A DNA stretch of 64,000 bases from NZ13-RE01 sp964612975 (lineage in GTDB: Bacteria > Dictyoglomota > Dictyoglomia > Dictyoglomales > Dictyoglomaceae). Shown here in pieces: positions 1 through 8,996 of the stretch. Where the stretch lies: assembly GCA_964612975.1 (NCBI GenBank), contig CAZTGC010000005.1:1-64000 (forward strand). Reading direction: 5' to 3'. The notes under the pieces were generated by a model. The model made no database searches, was not told the DNA's origin, and worked only from the letters and a program-made list of their open reading frames with translations. The first letter of the stretch is position 1. Each line of letters begins with the position of its first letter. Both the position numbers and the translations under genes were made by a program.

Positions 1-105
1 TTCCACATGTCTTGTTTTATTTATGACATGGGAGACGGTACTCACAGATACCCCCGCTAATTTTGCCACATCTCTCATCGTTGGCACTTTTAAATTTCTT
101 CTCAA
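1..105 (-). CDS. LacI-family transcriptional regulator, N-terminus (cut by window edge)
   Basis: Only the first 35 codons are inside the window; the gene runs off the left end. Reading the minus strand from a TTG at 105 gives MRRNLKVPTM then RDVAKLAGVSVSTVSHVIN, the diagnostic LacI/GalR helix-turn-helix (recognition helix VSxxTVSxVIN). The TTG is preferred because AGGGG lies about eight bases upstream; an ATG ten codons in is the alternative. It is divergent from the oligosaccharide importer at 440-6533. Two matching LacI-like operators lie between them, so it probably represses that operon and itself. Effector unknown; the sensor domain is outside the window. Confidence 0.85.
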   Translation of the reverse strand, partial: MRRNLKVPTMRDVAKLAGVSVSTVSHVINKTRHVE

Positions 106-133
106 ATTTTTACCCCTAAATTAACAAACCAAT

Positions 134-150
134 TACGCAACCGTTTAGTT
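134..150. promoter_or_regulatory. LacI-type operator O1 (regulator side)
   Basis: On the minus strand the site reads AAACGGTTGCGTAATT. Its core AAACGGTT fits the LacI-family AANCGNTT pattern. The same 3' extension TTGCGTAATT occurs in the second operator at 353-368 in the opposite orientation, supporting recognition by one protein. Confidence 0.6.
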
Positions 151-157
151 TTAAACT

Positions 158-186
158 ACTATAACAAATTTTTGGTAAGTTGTAAA
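158..186 (-). promoter_or_regulatory. Promoter of the divergent LacI-type regulator
   Basis: On the minus strand, -35 TTTACA (186-181) and -10 TATAGT (163-158) are separated by exactly 17 bases. The predicted start near 151 lies just upstream of the operator at 134-150, so bound repressor would block its own transcription. Seen by eye from consensus match; not measured. Confidence 0.6.
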
Positions 187-230
187 GGGGGTTTGAGACT
201 GATCTTATAATTACTTTTCACCACAGAATT

Positions 231-285
231 AGATTTTTGAGAGATTAAATCTAATAAAATTCTATCCCAAGGAAACCTTCTTTCT
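231..285. repeat. Dispersed repeat, copy A (degenerate left arm)
   Basis: The stretch from AGATTTTTGA to TATCCCAAGG is almost identical to 33005-33050, differing at a few positions over about 45 bases. In the other copy it forms the right part of a long imperfect palindrome; here the left arm is decayed. It lies in the leader region between the divergent LacI regulator and the importer operon. Confidence 0.6.
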
Positions 286-316
286 TAAAGATTATAGATC
301 AGGTTTTTTTACCTCC

Positions 317-345
317 TTTACTTTTAAAAAATTATGTGGTATTAT
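317..345 (+). promoter_or_regulatory. Promoter of the oligosaccharide importer operon
   Basis: -35 TTTACT (317-322), 17-base spacer, -10 TATTAT (340-345), preceded by TGG (extended -10). Predicted start near 352, leaving a leader of about 90 bases before the GTG at 440. The operator at 353-368 would overlap the first transcribed bases. Confidence 0.55.
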
Positions 346-352
346 TAAAAAC

Positions 353-368
353 AAATCGATTGCGTAAT
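353..368. promoter_or_regulatory. LacI-type operator O2 (importer side)
   Basis: Reads AAATCGATTGCGTAAT; core AATCGATT is a perfect AANCGNTT match and the flank TTGCGTAATT equals that of O1. Centre-to-centre distance to O1 is about 215 bp, which could permit looping. Confidence 0.6.
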
Positions 369-439
369 TAATTCTTGATTTAGAAGGAGAGATCACCACA
401 AATATAAAACTAAAGAGAAATTGAGAGGAGGACAAAAGA

Positions 440-1423
440 GTGCTTCATTATATTCTTAGAAGACTTCTTTATATGATTCCCACCTTAATATTAATCTCTA
501 TTCTTGTTTTTATAGTTATCCAACTTCCTCCAGGTGATTTTTTAACGTCATATATTGCCCAATTGCAACAGAGTGGTGAATCTGTGGATTTAGAGACTAT
601 AGCAGCCTTAAAAGCAAGATATGGATTGGATAGACCTCTATGGCAACAATATTTTGTTTGGATTTGGAATATGCTTCATGGTGATTTTGGTCGTTCCCTC
701 TTATGGAATAGGCCAGTAAAGGAATTAATAGGAGAAAGATTGATGTTAACCTTTGTGGTTTCCTTTTGTACTATTATATTTATTTGGATAGTATCTTTTA
801 TTATTGGAGTCTATGTTGCTACCCATCAATATTCCTTTGGGGACTATATTGCTGCAATTTTGGGTTATCTTGGTCTTGCAACTCCAAACTTTATGCTTGC
901 TTTAATTATTCTTTGGTTTGCATATGCCTATTTTGGGCAAAATCTTTCGGGACTTTTTTCTCCAGAATATTTAGAAGCCCCTTGGAGCTGGGCTAAATTT
1001 TTAGATATGATGAAACACATATGGGTTCCTGTGGTTATAGTGGGAACCAGTGGAACAGCAGGATTGATAAGAACCCTTAGAGCTAATCTTCTTGATGAGT
1101 TGAATAAGCCCTATGTTTTAACTGCAAGAGCTAAGGGATTGCGAGAATGGAAGCTAATTTTTAAATATCCCTTAAGAATAGCTATGATACCATTTATAAG
1201 TACCGTTGGATGGACTCTTCCCTTTTTAGTTTCTGGTGCTTTAATTAGTTCTATAGTACTAAATTTACCTATAGTGGGACCTTTATATTTATCTGCTTTA
1301 CAAAATCAAGATATGTATCTTGCAGGAAGCTTTCTTCTTTTCCTAAGCCTATTAACCCTTTTAGGCACCTTAATATCTGATATCTTGTTGGCATGGGTAG
1401 ATCCCCGTATAAGGTTTGAATAA
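440..1423 (+). CDS. ABC importer permease, DppB/OppB type
   Basis: Inner-membrane permease of a peptide/oligosaccharide importer, 327 aa. The N-terminus MLHYILRRLLYMIPTL is the standard DppB opening, with a first membrane helix at about residues 9-30 and further helices at about 103-127, 136-163, 195-210, 245-270 and 285-315. The cytoplasmic EAA loop (LTARAKGLREW) is near residues 227-237. Start is GTG at 440, behind GAGGAGGAC. It opens a five-gene operon (permease, permease, ATPase, ATPase, binding protein) with 12-18 bp gaps. The decayed GH10 xylanase downstream suggests xylo-oligosaccharides as substrate (inference); peptides remain possible. Confidence 0.93.
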   Translation: MLHYILRRLLYMIPTLILISILVFIVIQLPPGDFLTSYIAQLQQSGESVDLETIAALKARYGLDRPLWQQYFVWIWNMLHGDFGRSLLWNRPVKELIGERLMLTFVVSFCTIIFIWIVSFIIGVYVATHQYSFGDYIAAILGYLGLATPNFMLALIILWFAYAYFGQNLSGLFSPEYLEAPWSWAKFLDMMKHIWVPVVIVGTSGTAGLIRTLRANLLDELNKPYVLTARAKGLREWKLIFKYPLRIAMIPFISTVGWTLPFLVSGALISSIVLNLPIVGPLYLSALQNQDMYLAGSFLLFLSLLTLLGTLISDILLAWVDPRIRFE

Positions 1424-1435
1424 GGAGGTAAGGTT

Positions 1436-2569
1436 ATGGCAGAGATAGAAAGAAATGAATCTATGGAAGAAGTATTAGTTGAAAGGGAAGAAGCAATATA
1501 TTTGGCATCGCAATGGAAGTTGATGTGGTGGAAATTTAAGAGGCATAAGCTTGCAATTATAAGTAGCATAGTTTTAGTAATCTTTTATCTTATCGCTATT
1601 TTTGCAGAGTTTGTAGCGCCTAACGATCCTTATAAATATGATGTAAGATATGTTCTTGCTCCTCCCCAAAGAATAAGATTTGTAGATGAGAAAGGCTTCC
1701 ACTTAAGGCCCTTTGTGTATGGTTATAAATTAGAAATTGATCCTGTTACCCTTAGAAGAATATATATAGAAGATAAATCGAAGAAATATCCCATATATTT
1801 CTTTGTAAGAGGACCAGAATATAAGTTATGGGGATTATTTAAAACAAATATTCATCTCTTTGGAGTTAAAGAAGGGCATCTATTCCTATTTGGTACAGAC
1901 TCTATGGGAAGAGATCTATTCTCAAGACTTATATATGGAACAAGAATTTCTACGACTATAGGTTTAGTAGGGGTATTTTTGAGCTTTATTTTTGGGATAA
2001 TAATTGGAGGAATTTCTGGATATTTTGGGGGAGCCATAGATAATATAATTCAGCGTATAATTGAGTTAATAATGAGTGTTCCAACTCTACCTCTATGGAT
2101 GGCGCTTTCTGCAGCTGTTCCTCCAAAATGGTCTCCTGTAAAAGTTTACTTTGCTATTACAATAATCCTTTCCTTTATTGGATGGACAAATTTAGCAAGG
2201 GTAGTTAGAAGTAAGTTCTTATCTTTGAGAGAAGAGGATTTTGTAACTGCAGCAAGACTTGCAGGAGCCAGTGAAGCTCGTGTCATTTTTAGACATATGC
2301 TTCCTTCCTTCTTAAGTCATATAATTGCATCGATAACCTTAGCTATACCTGATATGATTATTGGGGAGACTTCATTAAGCTTTTTAGGATTAGGAATAAG
2401 ACCTCCCGCTATTAGCTGGGGGGTATTAATACAGGATGCCCAAAACTTTAGAACTGTTGCCCTTGCTCCTTGGCTGTTAATTCCTGTTCTTTTTGTTGTA
2501 ATAGTTGTACTTGCCTTTAATTTTGTGGGAGATGGGCTGAGGGATGCTGCAGATCCCTATGCAAGATGA
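1436..2569 (+). CDS. ABC importer permease, DppC/OppC type
   Basis: Second membrane subunit, 377 aa. It has a cytoplasmic N-terminal tail, one helix at about residues 38-60, then a long extracytoplasmic insertion of roughly 90 residues before the permease core, as in many Thermotoga-type sugar members of this family. The EAA loop (FVTAARLAGASEARVIFRH) precedes the last helices, and LSFLGLGIRPP near the C-terminus is a family signature. SD AGGAGG precedes the ATG by a few bases. It pairs with the upstream permease to form the channel. Confidence 0.92.
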   Translation: MAEIERNESMEEVLVEREEAIYLASQWKLMWWKFKRHKLAIISSIVLVIFYLIAIFAEFVAPNDPYKYDVRYVLAPPQRIRFVDEKGFHLRPFVYGYKLEIDPVTLRRIYIEDKSKKYPIYFFVRGPEYKLWGLFKTNIHLFGVKEGHLFLFGTDSMGRDLFSRLIYGTRISTTIGLVGVFLSFIFGIIIGGISGYFGGAIDNIIQRIIELIMSVPTLPLWMALSAAVPPKWSPVKVYFAITIILSFIGWTNLARVVRSKFLSLREEDFVTAARLAGASEARVIFRHMLPSFLSHIIASITLAIPDMIIGETSLSFLGLGIRPPAISWGVLIQDAQNFRTVALAPWLLIPVLFVVIVVLAFNFVGDGLRDAADPYAR

Positions 2570-2581
2570 GGAGGATAAGAA

Positions 2582-3571
2582 ATGGAAAAGTTATTGGAAA
2601 TAAAAAATCTTAAAACCCATTTTGTATTAGATGAAGGGGTGGTAAAAGCAGTTGATGGAATAAGCTTTGAAATCAAAAAGGGAAAAACCTTAGGAATTGT
2701 TGGAGAATCGGGATGCGGAAAAAGTGTTACTGCTCTATCCATACTAAGATTAACAGGAGCAAGAAGTAAAATTGAAGGAAATATTCTTTTTTATAAAGAT
2801 GAGAACGGAACTGAGGTAATTGATTTGGTAAAACTTGATCCAAAGGGTCCTGAAATGAGAAGTATAAGGGGAAAGGAGATAGCAATGATATTTCAGGAGC
2901 CTATGACCTCCTTTTCTCCAGTATATACCATAGGAGAGCAAATTATTGAGGCAATAATTCTTCATCAGAAGATGGATAAGAAAAGAGCAAGGGAATCTGC
3001 AATAGAACTTCTTAAAGTCGCAGGAATTCCAAAACCAGAAATAAGAATTGATGAGTATCCTCATCAATTATCAGGGGGTATGCTACAAAGAGCTATGATT
3101 GCTATGGCTCTTTCTTGTAGACCTTCTCTTTTAATAGCAGATGAGCCTACTACAAACTTAGATGTGACAATACAGGCTCAAATTCTTGAACTTATAAAGG
3201 CGTTGCAAAAACTTTTTGGTATGGCAGTAATGATTATAACCCATAATTTAGGAGTGATAGCAGAGATGGCAGAAGAAGTAATAGTAATGTATTTGGGGAA
3301 AATTGTTGAGAGTGCAAAGGTAGAGGATCTATTTTATGATCCATTACATCCATATACCCAAGCATTATTAGAGTCCATTCCCAAAATTGGGAAAAAGACA
3401 AAAGAAAGATTGAAGATAATAAAGGGTATAGTTCCAGACCCATATAATCTTCCTTCTGGATGTACCTTTCACCCAAGATGTTCCAAATATGTAAATGGTT
3501 TATGTGATAAAGAGGTACCAGAGTTAAGGGAAGTAAAGCCAGGACATAAAGTGAGTTGCTTACTATATTGA
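2582..3571 (+). CDS. ABC importer ATP-binding protein, DppD/OppD type
   Basis: Cytoplasmic ATPase of the importer, 329 aa. Walker A GESGCGKS is at residues 41-48, the Q-loop in MIFQEP near 100, signature SGGMLQR near 158 and Walker B LLIADEPT near 178. The C-terminal oligopeptide-transporter extension contains GCTFHPRC and a further Cys, typical of the Oligo_HPY domain. It would form a heterodimer with the next gene product and energise the two permeases. Codon use resembles its upstream neighbours (A-ending), unlike the next gene. Confidence 0.93.
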   Translation: MEKLLEIKNLKTHFVLDEGVVKAVDGISFEIKKGKTLGIVGESGCGKSVTALSILRLTGARSKIEGNILFYKDENGTEVIDLVKLDPKGPEMRSIRGKEIAMIFQEPMTSFSPVYTIGEQIIEAIILHQKMDKKRARESAIELLKVAGIPKPEIRIDEYPHQLSGGMLQRAMIAMALSCRPSLLIADEPTTNLDVTIQAQILELIKALQKLFGMAVMIITHNLGVIAEMAEEVIVMYLGKIVESAKVEDLFYDPLHPYTQALLESIPKIGKKTKERLKIIKGIVPDPYNLPSGCTFHPRCSKYVNGLCDKEVPELREVKPGHKVSCLLY

Positions 3572-3584
3572 GAGGTGTAGAAAG

Positions 3585-4601
3585 ATGGAAAGATCTATAT
3601 TATTAGAGGTGAAGAATTTAAAGAAATACTTTCCAATAACCAAGGGATTTTTCAAGAGGGAGATAGGTCAAGTGAAGGCAGTAGATGGGGTAAGCTTTTT
3701 CATAAAAGAAGGGGAGACCCTTGGGCTTGTTGGGGAGTCAGGATGTGGGAAGACCACAACAGGGAAGACAATTTTGAGGGCATATGAACCCAATGACGGA
3801 GATATTATTCTTAACTTAGATAGGGTGCCAATAAATATAGGGAAATTAAGGAAGGAGGAGCTAAAGGAGATAAGGAGATACATGCAAATGGTATTTCAGG
3901 ATCCCTATTCCTCATTAAATCCAAGGATGACAGTAAAGGAGATAATAGGAGAGCCATTATTAGTGAATGGGATAGCAAAGGGGAAGGAACTTGATGATAG
4001 GGTAGCGGACTTAATGAAGAAGGTTGGATTAAGACCTGAATATATGAGGAGATATCCCCATGCCTTTTCAGGGGGGCAGAGGCAAAGGATAAGTATAGCG
4101 AGGGCATTAGCATTAAACCCGAAACTTGTGGTATGTGATGAGCCAGTATCTGCGTTAGATGTATCTATACAGGCACAAGTATTGAACTTATTGAAGGATC
4201 TACAAAAGGATTTTCAATTAACATATCTATTCATATCCCATGATTTAGGGGTAGTGGAGTACATATGTGATAGAGTAGCGATCATGTATGTAGGGAAGAT
4301 AATGGAGCTTGCGAAGGCGGAGGAGATATTTGAGAGTCCGAAGCATCCATACACAGAGGCGTTATTATCAGCGGTACCTAAGCCAGATCCGAAGTATAAG
4401 AAGAGAAGGATAGTGTTAATGGGGGATGTGCCAGACGCATCAAATCCGCCATCAGGATGTTATTTTCATCCCAGGTGCAACTATGCAAAAGAGATATGTA
4501 AGGAGGTGATGCCAAATTTAGAGGACATAGGAAGGGAACACTATGTGGCGTGTCATTTTTCCAAGGAATTAAGTTTGAGGGGAGTATCAAGTATATTATA
4601 G
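3585..4601 (+). CDS. ABC importer ATP-binding protein, DppF/OppF type
   Basis: Second ATPase subunit, 338 aa. Walker A GESGCGKT is at residues 50-57, Q-loop MVFQDPYSS, signature FSGGQRQR, Walker B LVVCDEPVSALD, then a C-terminal Oligo_HPY extension with GCYFHPRC. The protein is complete. Oddity: codon choice changes visibly at the start of this gene to G-ending codons (GGG, AGG, GAG, AAG, GCG) and stays so to about 4740, inside the next gene. This may mark a recombined or converted segment. Confidence 0.93.
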   Translation: MERSILLEVKNLKKYFPITKGFFKREIGQVKAVDGVSFFIKEGETLGLVGESGCGKTTTGKTILRAYEPNDGDIILNLDRVPINIGKLRKEELKEIRRYMQMVFQDPYSSLNPRMTVKEIIGEPLLVNGIAKGKELDDRVADLMKKVGLRPEYMRRYPHAFSGGQRQRISIARALALNPKLVVCDEPVSALDVSIQAQVLNLLKDLQKDFQLTYLFISHDLGVVEYICDRVAIMYVGKIMELAKAEEIFESPKHPYTEALLSAVPKPDPKYKKRRIVLMGDVPDASNPPSGCYFHPRCNYAKEICKEVMPNLEDIGREHYVACHFSKELSLRGVSSIL

Positions 4602-4619
4602 AGAAAAGGGGGAGAAGAT

Positions 4620-6533
4620 ATGAAGAAGTTAAGATTTCTTTTGATTTTCCTTTTACTGAGCGTATTAATAGTAAGTGAGGTAGCGATAGGGCAAAAGAAG
4701 TACAAAGAGGCGCCAATGCTTGCGGAATTAGTGAGGCTAGGGAAGCTTCCTCCTGTGGAGCAAAGATTACCTAAGAATCCTATAGTTGTGAAGCCTGTGG
4801 AAAAGGTTGGGAAATATGGTGGAACTTGGAGGAGAGCTTGGCTTGGTGCTGGAGATAGATGGGGAATTGCAAAGTTATGTTATGATGCTAATAACCTTTT
4901 CCGCTGGAGTAGAGATGTAAAACCTACACCATGGCTTGTAAATAAATATACAGTATCTCCCGATGGAAGAGTTTATACTTTCCAACTTAGAGAGGGATTA
5001 AAATGGTCCGATGGTACACCTCTTACTACTGAGGATGTAATGTTCTGGTACGAGGACATTATTTTGAATGATGAACTAACCCCAACATATCCTGGTGTTC
5101 TTCTCTCTGGTGGTGAGAAGGCAAAATTTGAGAAAATTGATACCTATACCTTTAGAATTACCTTTAAAAATCCGGCCCCATTATTTATTTACAACTTTGC
5201 TGCTCAAGGATGGTTTATAGATCATCGTTTTGGTTCCCTTGGATATTATGCTCCTAAACATTATCTGAAGCAATTCCACCCCAAATATACTCCTAAGGAA
5301 CAGCTGGAAGCTATGGCAAAGAAAGAGGGATTCTCAAGATGGTATGAACTATTCCAATTTAAGATTGATTATATTCAAAATCCAGAACTTCCCACAATGT
5401 CACCATGGAAAGTGGTAAGTAAAAGCCCCACCGAACCCGTATACGTAATGGAAAGAAATCCCTATTATCCTGTAGTAGATACCGAAGGGAATCAATTACC
5501 ATATATTGATAGAGTTGTTCACTACCTAGTAAGTGATGCAGAAATGATCAACATGAAGGCAATAGCAGGAGAGATAGATATGCAGACAAGACATATTAGA
5601 CTTCCTAATTATACATTATTTATGCAAAATAAAGATAAGGGTGAATATAGGGTATTGAGATGGGGTTCTGGAGTAGGAGCTGATCCAGCTCTTTATCTTA
5701 ACCAGAATGTTAAAGATCCTGTAAAGAGAAAATTATTCCAGGATATAAGATTCAGGCAAGCTTTATCTTTAGCAATAAACAGGGATGAAATAAATAAGAT
5801 GCTTTATTTTGGATTAGGAACTCCAATGCAAGCAGCAATACCAAAGGGCGGAGCATATCATGACTCAGCATGGGAAAAAACTTATGCTCAATATGATTCA
5901 GCAAGGGCTAAAAGAATCTTAGATGCTATGGGATTGAAGGTTGGAAGGGATGGATATAGAGTTGGCCCTGATGGAAAAACTATAGAATTAGTTATTGATT
6001 TCACAACATATCCAGGAAATGCTAATATGCAATGTATGGAGTTAATTAAGAGCTATTGGGAAGCTATTGGAATAAAGACCATTGTAAGACAAATTGAAAG
6101 AAGCTTATATACTACCAATTGCAATTCTGGTGATATCGAAATTGGAGTATGGAGTATGGATCGTACTGCTAACTTTATTTTAAGTCCTGGAAGAATTCTT
6201 GGAACAATAACTGATGGACCATGGGCACCATTATATGCTCAATGGTATTCCACAAAGGGAGCATCGGGAGAGGAGCCCACTGGAGATATTAGAAGAGTAT
6301 ATGATCTCTGGGACGAGGTAAATAGAACTGTAGATGCAAAGCAAAGGGATAAACTTATTAAAGAAATTGTTGCTTTACATAGGAAGAATATCTGGATCAT
6401 CGGTACCGTAGGAGCTCTACCACAGTTGGTTATTGTAAAGAATAACATGAAGAATGTACCTGAATATGCAATTTGGGATGACCCATTAAGATCCCCATTG
6501 ATCTCTTATCCAGATCAGTTCTATTTTGAATAA
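4620..6533 (+). CDS. ABC importer substrate-binding protein (family 5, SBP_bac_5)
   Basis: Secreted solute-binding protein, 637 aa. Signal peptide at residues 1-24 (MKKLRFLLIFLLLSVLIV...), then APMLAELVRLGKLPPVEQRL, an opening seen in family-5 sugar-binding proteins of Thermotogales. Family hallmarks follow: LREGLKWSDGTPLTTEDVMFW near residues 123-143 and FRQALSLAINRDEIN near 378-392. No lipobox cysteine is evident. Last gene of the operon, ending in a strong terminator. Ligand is not readable from sequence; xylan-derived oligosaccharide is inferred from the neighbouring xylanase remnant. Confidence 0.9.
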   Translation: MKKLRFLLIFLLLSVLIVSEVAIGQKKYKEAPMLAELVRLGKLPPVEQRLPKNPIVVKPVEKVGKYGGTWRRAWLGAGDRWGIAKLCYDANNLFRWSRDVKPTPWLVNKYTVSPDGRVYTFQLREGLKWSDGTPLTTEDVMFWYEDIILNDELTPTYPGVLLSGGEKAKFEKIDTYTFRITFKNPAPLFIYNFAAQGWFIDHRFGSLGYYAPKHYLKQFHPKYTPKEQLEAMAKKEGFSRWYELFQFKIDYIQNPELPTMSPWKVVSKSPTEPVYVMERNPYYPVVDTEGNQLPYIDRVVHYLVSDAEMINMKAIAGEIDMQTRHIRLPNYTLFMQNKDKGEYRVLRWGSGVGADPALYLNQNVKDPVKRKLFQDIRFRQALSLAINRDEINKMLYFGLGTPMQAAIPKGGAYHDSAWEKTYAQYDSARAKRILDAMGLKVGRDGYRVGPDGKTIELVIDFTTYPGNANMQCMELIKSYWEAIGIKTIVRQIERSLYTTNCNSGDIEIGVWSMDRTANFILSPGRILGTITDGPWAPLYAQWYSTKGASGEEPTGDIRRVYDLWDEVNRTVDAKQRDKLIKEIVALHRKNIWIIGTVGALPQLVIVKNNMKNVPEYAIWDDPLRSPLISYPDQFYFE

Positions 6534-6542
6534 ACTCATAGT

Positions 6543-6570
6543 GGGGATCCCAACTGGGATCCCCTTTTTT
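6543..6570 (+). terminator. Rho-independent terminator after the importer operon
   Basis: Perfect stem GGGGATCCC / GGGATCCCC with a four-base loop AACT, followed by TTTTTT. Confidence 0.92.
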
Positions 6571-6636
6571 AAAAAATAATTTTAAAACCTTTGCGCAATG
6601 CTTTAGGAATCTAAAATTAAGGAGAAGGGTTTAAAA

Positions 6637-8888
6637 ATGTATAAAAAAATTTCTAATTCCTATCTTAATTTTTCTTCTTTTAAGTATATTGTCAATTTCT
6701 GCTTCTGATCCCTTGAATTTTTTTGCAGTTTTGAGTTTTGAAAAGGGCTCCTTGAATAATTTTACTCCTCTAGGAGAAAAAGTTAAGATTTTGAGTGTTA
6801 AACAGGAGATTCGCCCCAACCCTTCTGAATTATTGCATGTGTTAAAGATCTTATGGGAGAAAGATTTGAATTTGTAGGAGAAGCAATTGTAATGCCAAAG
6901 ACATGGAAATTGGAGCCTCGTGGAGATAAGGTATGGGTTCTCGCAACAAAAGAGTTTGCCTATAGCGGAGATTATTCTCTACTCACAAAGGGTAGGCCGA
7001 GGGGTTGGCATGGGCCTCAATTGAATGTATAAAAAACTTCAGCCTGGAAGATTCTATATTATTTCTGTTGAGGTATATCAGAAGTCGGGATCTGATCAAA
7101 AAATAACCCTTACTATGGAATCACCAAATGCCACTTTAGAATTCTTTGTTGATGATGTAAGGACTGTTGATAAAAGGGCTAAAGCTGCAAATCCAGAACC
7201 AGAGATTCCCTCTCTCTTTTCCTTATACAAGGATTACTTTAGCATAGGAACTGCTATTCCCTATTTCGTTTTAACTAACCCTATAGAAGCAAGTATGGTA
7301 GCGAAACATTTTAATAGTATTACACCAGAAAATGAGATGAAACCTGATGCAATTCAACCAAGGGAAGAGGAATTTAATTTTGCAAAGGCTGATGATTACA
7401 TAAAATTTGCTGAAGAAAACAATATAAAGGTCAGAGGGGATACCTTAGTATGGCATCAACAGATACCTTTATGGTTTTTTGTGGATAAAGATGGGAAACC
7501 TATATCTAAGGAAGTTCTCTTAAAAAGGCTTGAAAAACATATTAAAACTCTTGTGGGAAGATATAAAGGAAAGATTTATGCTTGGGATGTTGTAAATGAA
7601 GCAATAGATCCTTCTCAGCCCCATGGATATAGAAGAAGTAAATGGTATGAGATAATTGGCCCTGAGTATAAATGATTATAACACTGAAGATGTCAAAAAG
7701 AGAGAGCTAATTTATAACTTAGTGAAGAGTCTAAAAGAAAAGAGAATTCCTATACATGGAATTGGGATACAAGAACATATAAATATTAGCTGACCTCAAG
7801 TTTCTGAAATGGAAAATACTATTAAACTATTTAGTACAATCCCCGGAATTGAAATTCATATTACAGAGCTTGATATGAGTGTTTATACCGAACCTGGAGT
7901 TGAATATCTAAAGCCACCAATTCTTTTTGATAAAGATTATCAAGCAAAATTAGTATATTGGGCTTTAGTTGAACCAAAGGTATTATCACCTCTAACTCAA
8001 CAGGGATCTATTGTGAAGGGAACAGCAGTAGTAGATGGAAGGGAAGATGATGCATATAATATTTCCAAGCCTATTGTAATAACCTCTGAAGGAAAGAATA
8101 TTGCTTCAATTAAAACCCTTTGGGGACCAAGAAGTATATTTATCTTTGCAGAGATATATGATACTTCAAAGGATGCTACTGATAGCTTTACAGTATTTTT
8201 TTGATCAAAATAATGCAAAATCACCTTATCTCCAAATTGACGATATCCATCTAACAGTAAATAGAGATGGGAAATTTGAAAGCAATTTTACTCCAGCGGT
8301 AAAGGGAGTTGCTACAAAGGAAATCGGGAAGGGATATATAGTTGAGGCAGAAGTTGTGATTTTTGGAACAAGCCTTGAGAAGGGTAAAAAGATGGGGATA
8401 GATTTTGCAATAAAAGATCAGCATAAAATTATAAGCTGGAGTGATACTTCTAACCAACAAAGATCTCACACTGTAAGATACGGAACCTGTGAGCTTGAAG
8501 AGGCAGGAAAACTTGCTATTGCAAAGAAGGGAACCCCCAAAATTGATGGGGTTATGGATGAAATATGGAAACAAACTCCAGAATATGTGACAGATAGTTG
8601 TGTGCAAGGAGAGAAAGGAAAGGTTGCCTACGCAAAATTTAGAATATTATGGGATGATACAAGTATTTATGTATACGCAGAAGCATATGACTCTTTGGAT
8701 ATATTGTGAAAGCAAGGGTTAAGATGAAAGAAGTAAAATTAGAGATAGGAAAGGTTGTAGGATTTGATGTGCAGGTAAATTATGATGATGCTTCAGGATC
8801 AAGGGTTGGAATAATTGCTTGGAATGAAATGGAGAATATCAATTGGCAGAACCCATCAAGTTTTGGAAATCTAAGATTGGAACAATAA
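6637..8888 (+). pseudogene. Degenerate secreted GH10 endo-xylanase with carbohydrate-binding modules
   Basis: Joined across frames the stretch encodes a signal peptide (FLIPILIFLLLSILSISASD), a family 4/9/22-like binding module (FEKGSLNNFTPLGEKV), a GH10 catalytic domain and two CBM9-like modules. Catalytic residues survive in pieces: acid/base Glu in DVVNEAI near 7600 and nucleophile Glu in HITELDM at 7866. Lesions: extra A in the A-run near 6643; frame break near 6850; loss of two bases at 7030; deletion between GPEY and NDYN near 7670; TGA at 7791 where Trp is expected before PQVSEM; deletion of the GH10 end near 7990; extra T in the T-run near 8195; deletion near 8700. Longest open pieces are 7025-7675, 7809-8204 and 8101-8709. 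The gene cannot make an active xylanase. Confidence 0.9.
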
Positions 8889-8902
8889 ATTAATATATAT
8901 CT

Positions 8903-8938
8903 AAGCCCCCTGAATTTTTCAGGGGGCTTTATTTTTTT
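8903..8938 (+). terminator. Rho-independent terminator after the xylanase remnant
   Basis: Stem AAGCCCCCTGAA / TTCAGGGGGCTT with a three-base loop, followed by a T-run after one A. Retained although the gene before it is broken. Confidence 0.92.
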
Positions 8939-8996
8939 GTATAAAAATGTATAATTAAAGTTTGTTTTTCTATTAAATAAATTATAAGGTGGATTT

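Noticed and set aside
207..224. Similarity of TAATTACTTTTCACCAC to 32742-32760 as a possible leader or CRISPR-like repeat
   Set aside because: Only about 14 of 18 bases agree and its distance to the palindromic repeat differs between the two places (about 10 versus 230 bp).
4378..4716. Long open frame antisense to the DppF-type ATPase gene
   Set aside because: It arises from the G-rich codon block on the opposite strand; no SD, no family motif, and the sense gene is complete.
7025..8709. Several separate small xylanase-related genes
   Set aside because: The open pieces are consecutive parts of one GH10-CBM9 protein in different frames with GH10 catalytic residues split between them.
8937..8996. 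TATAAT near 8951 as promoter of the ABC exporter
   Set aside because: The matching -35 position falls in the terminator T-run and is a poor match; not convincing without start-site data.
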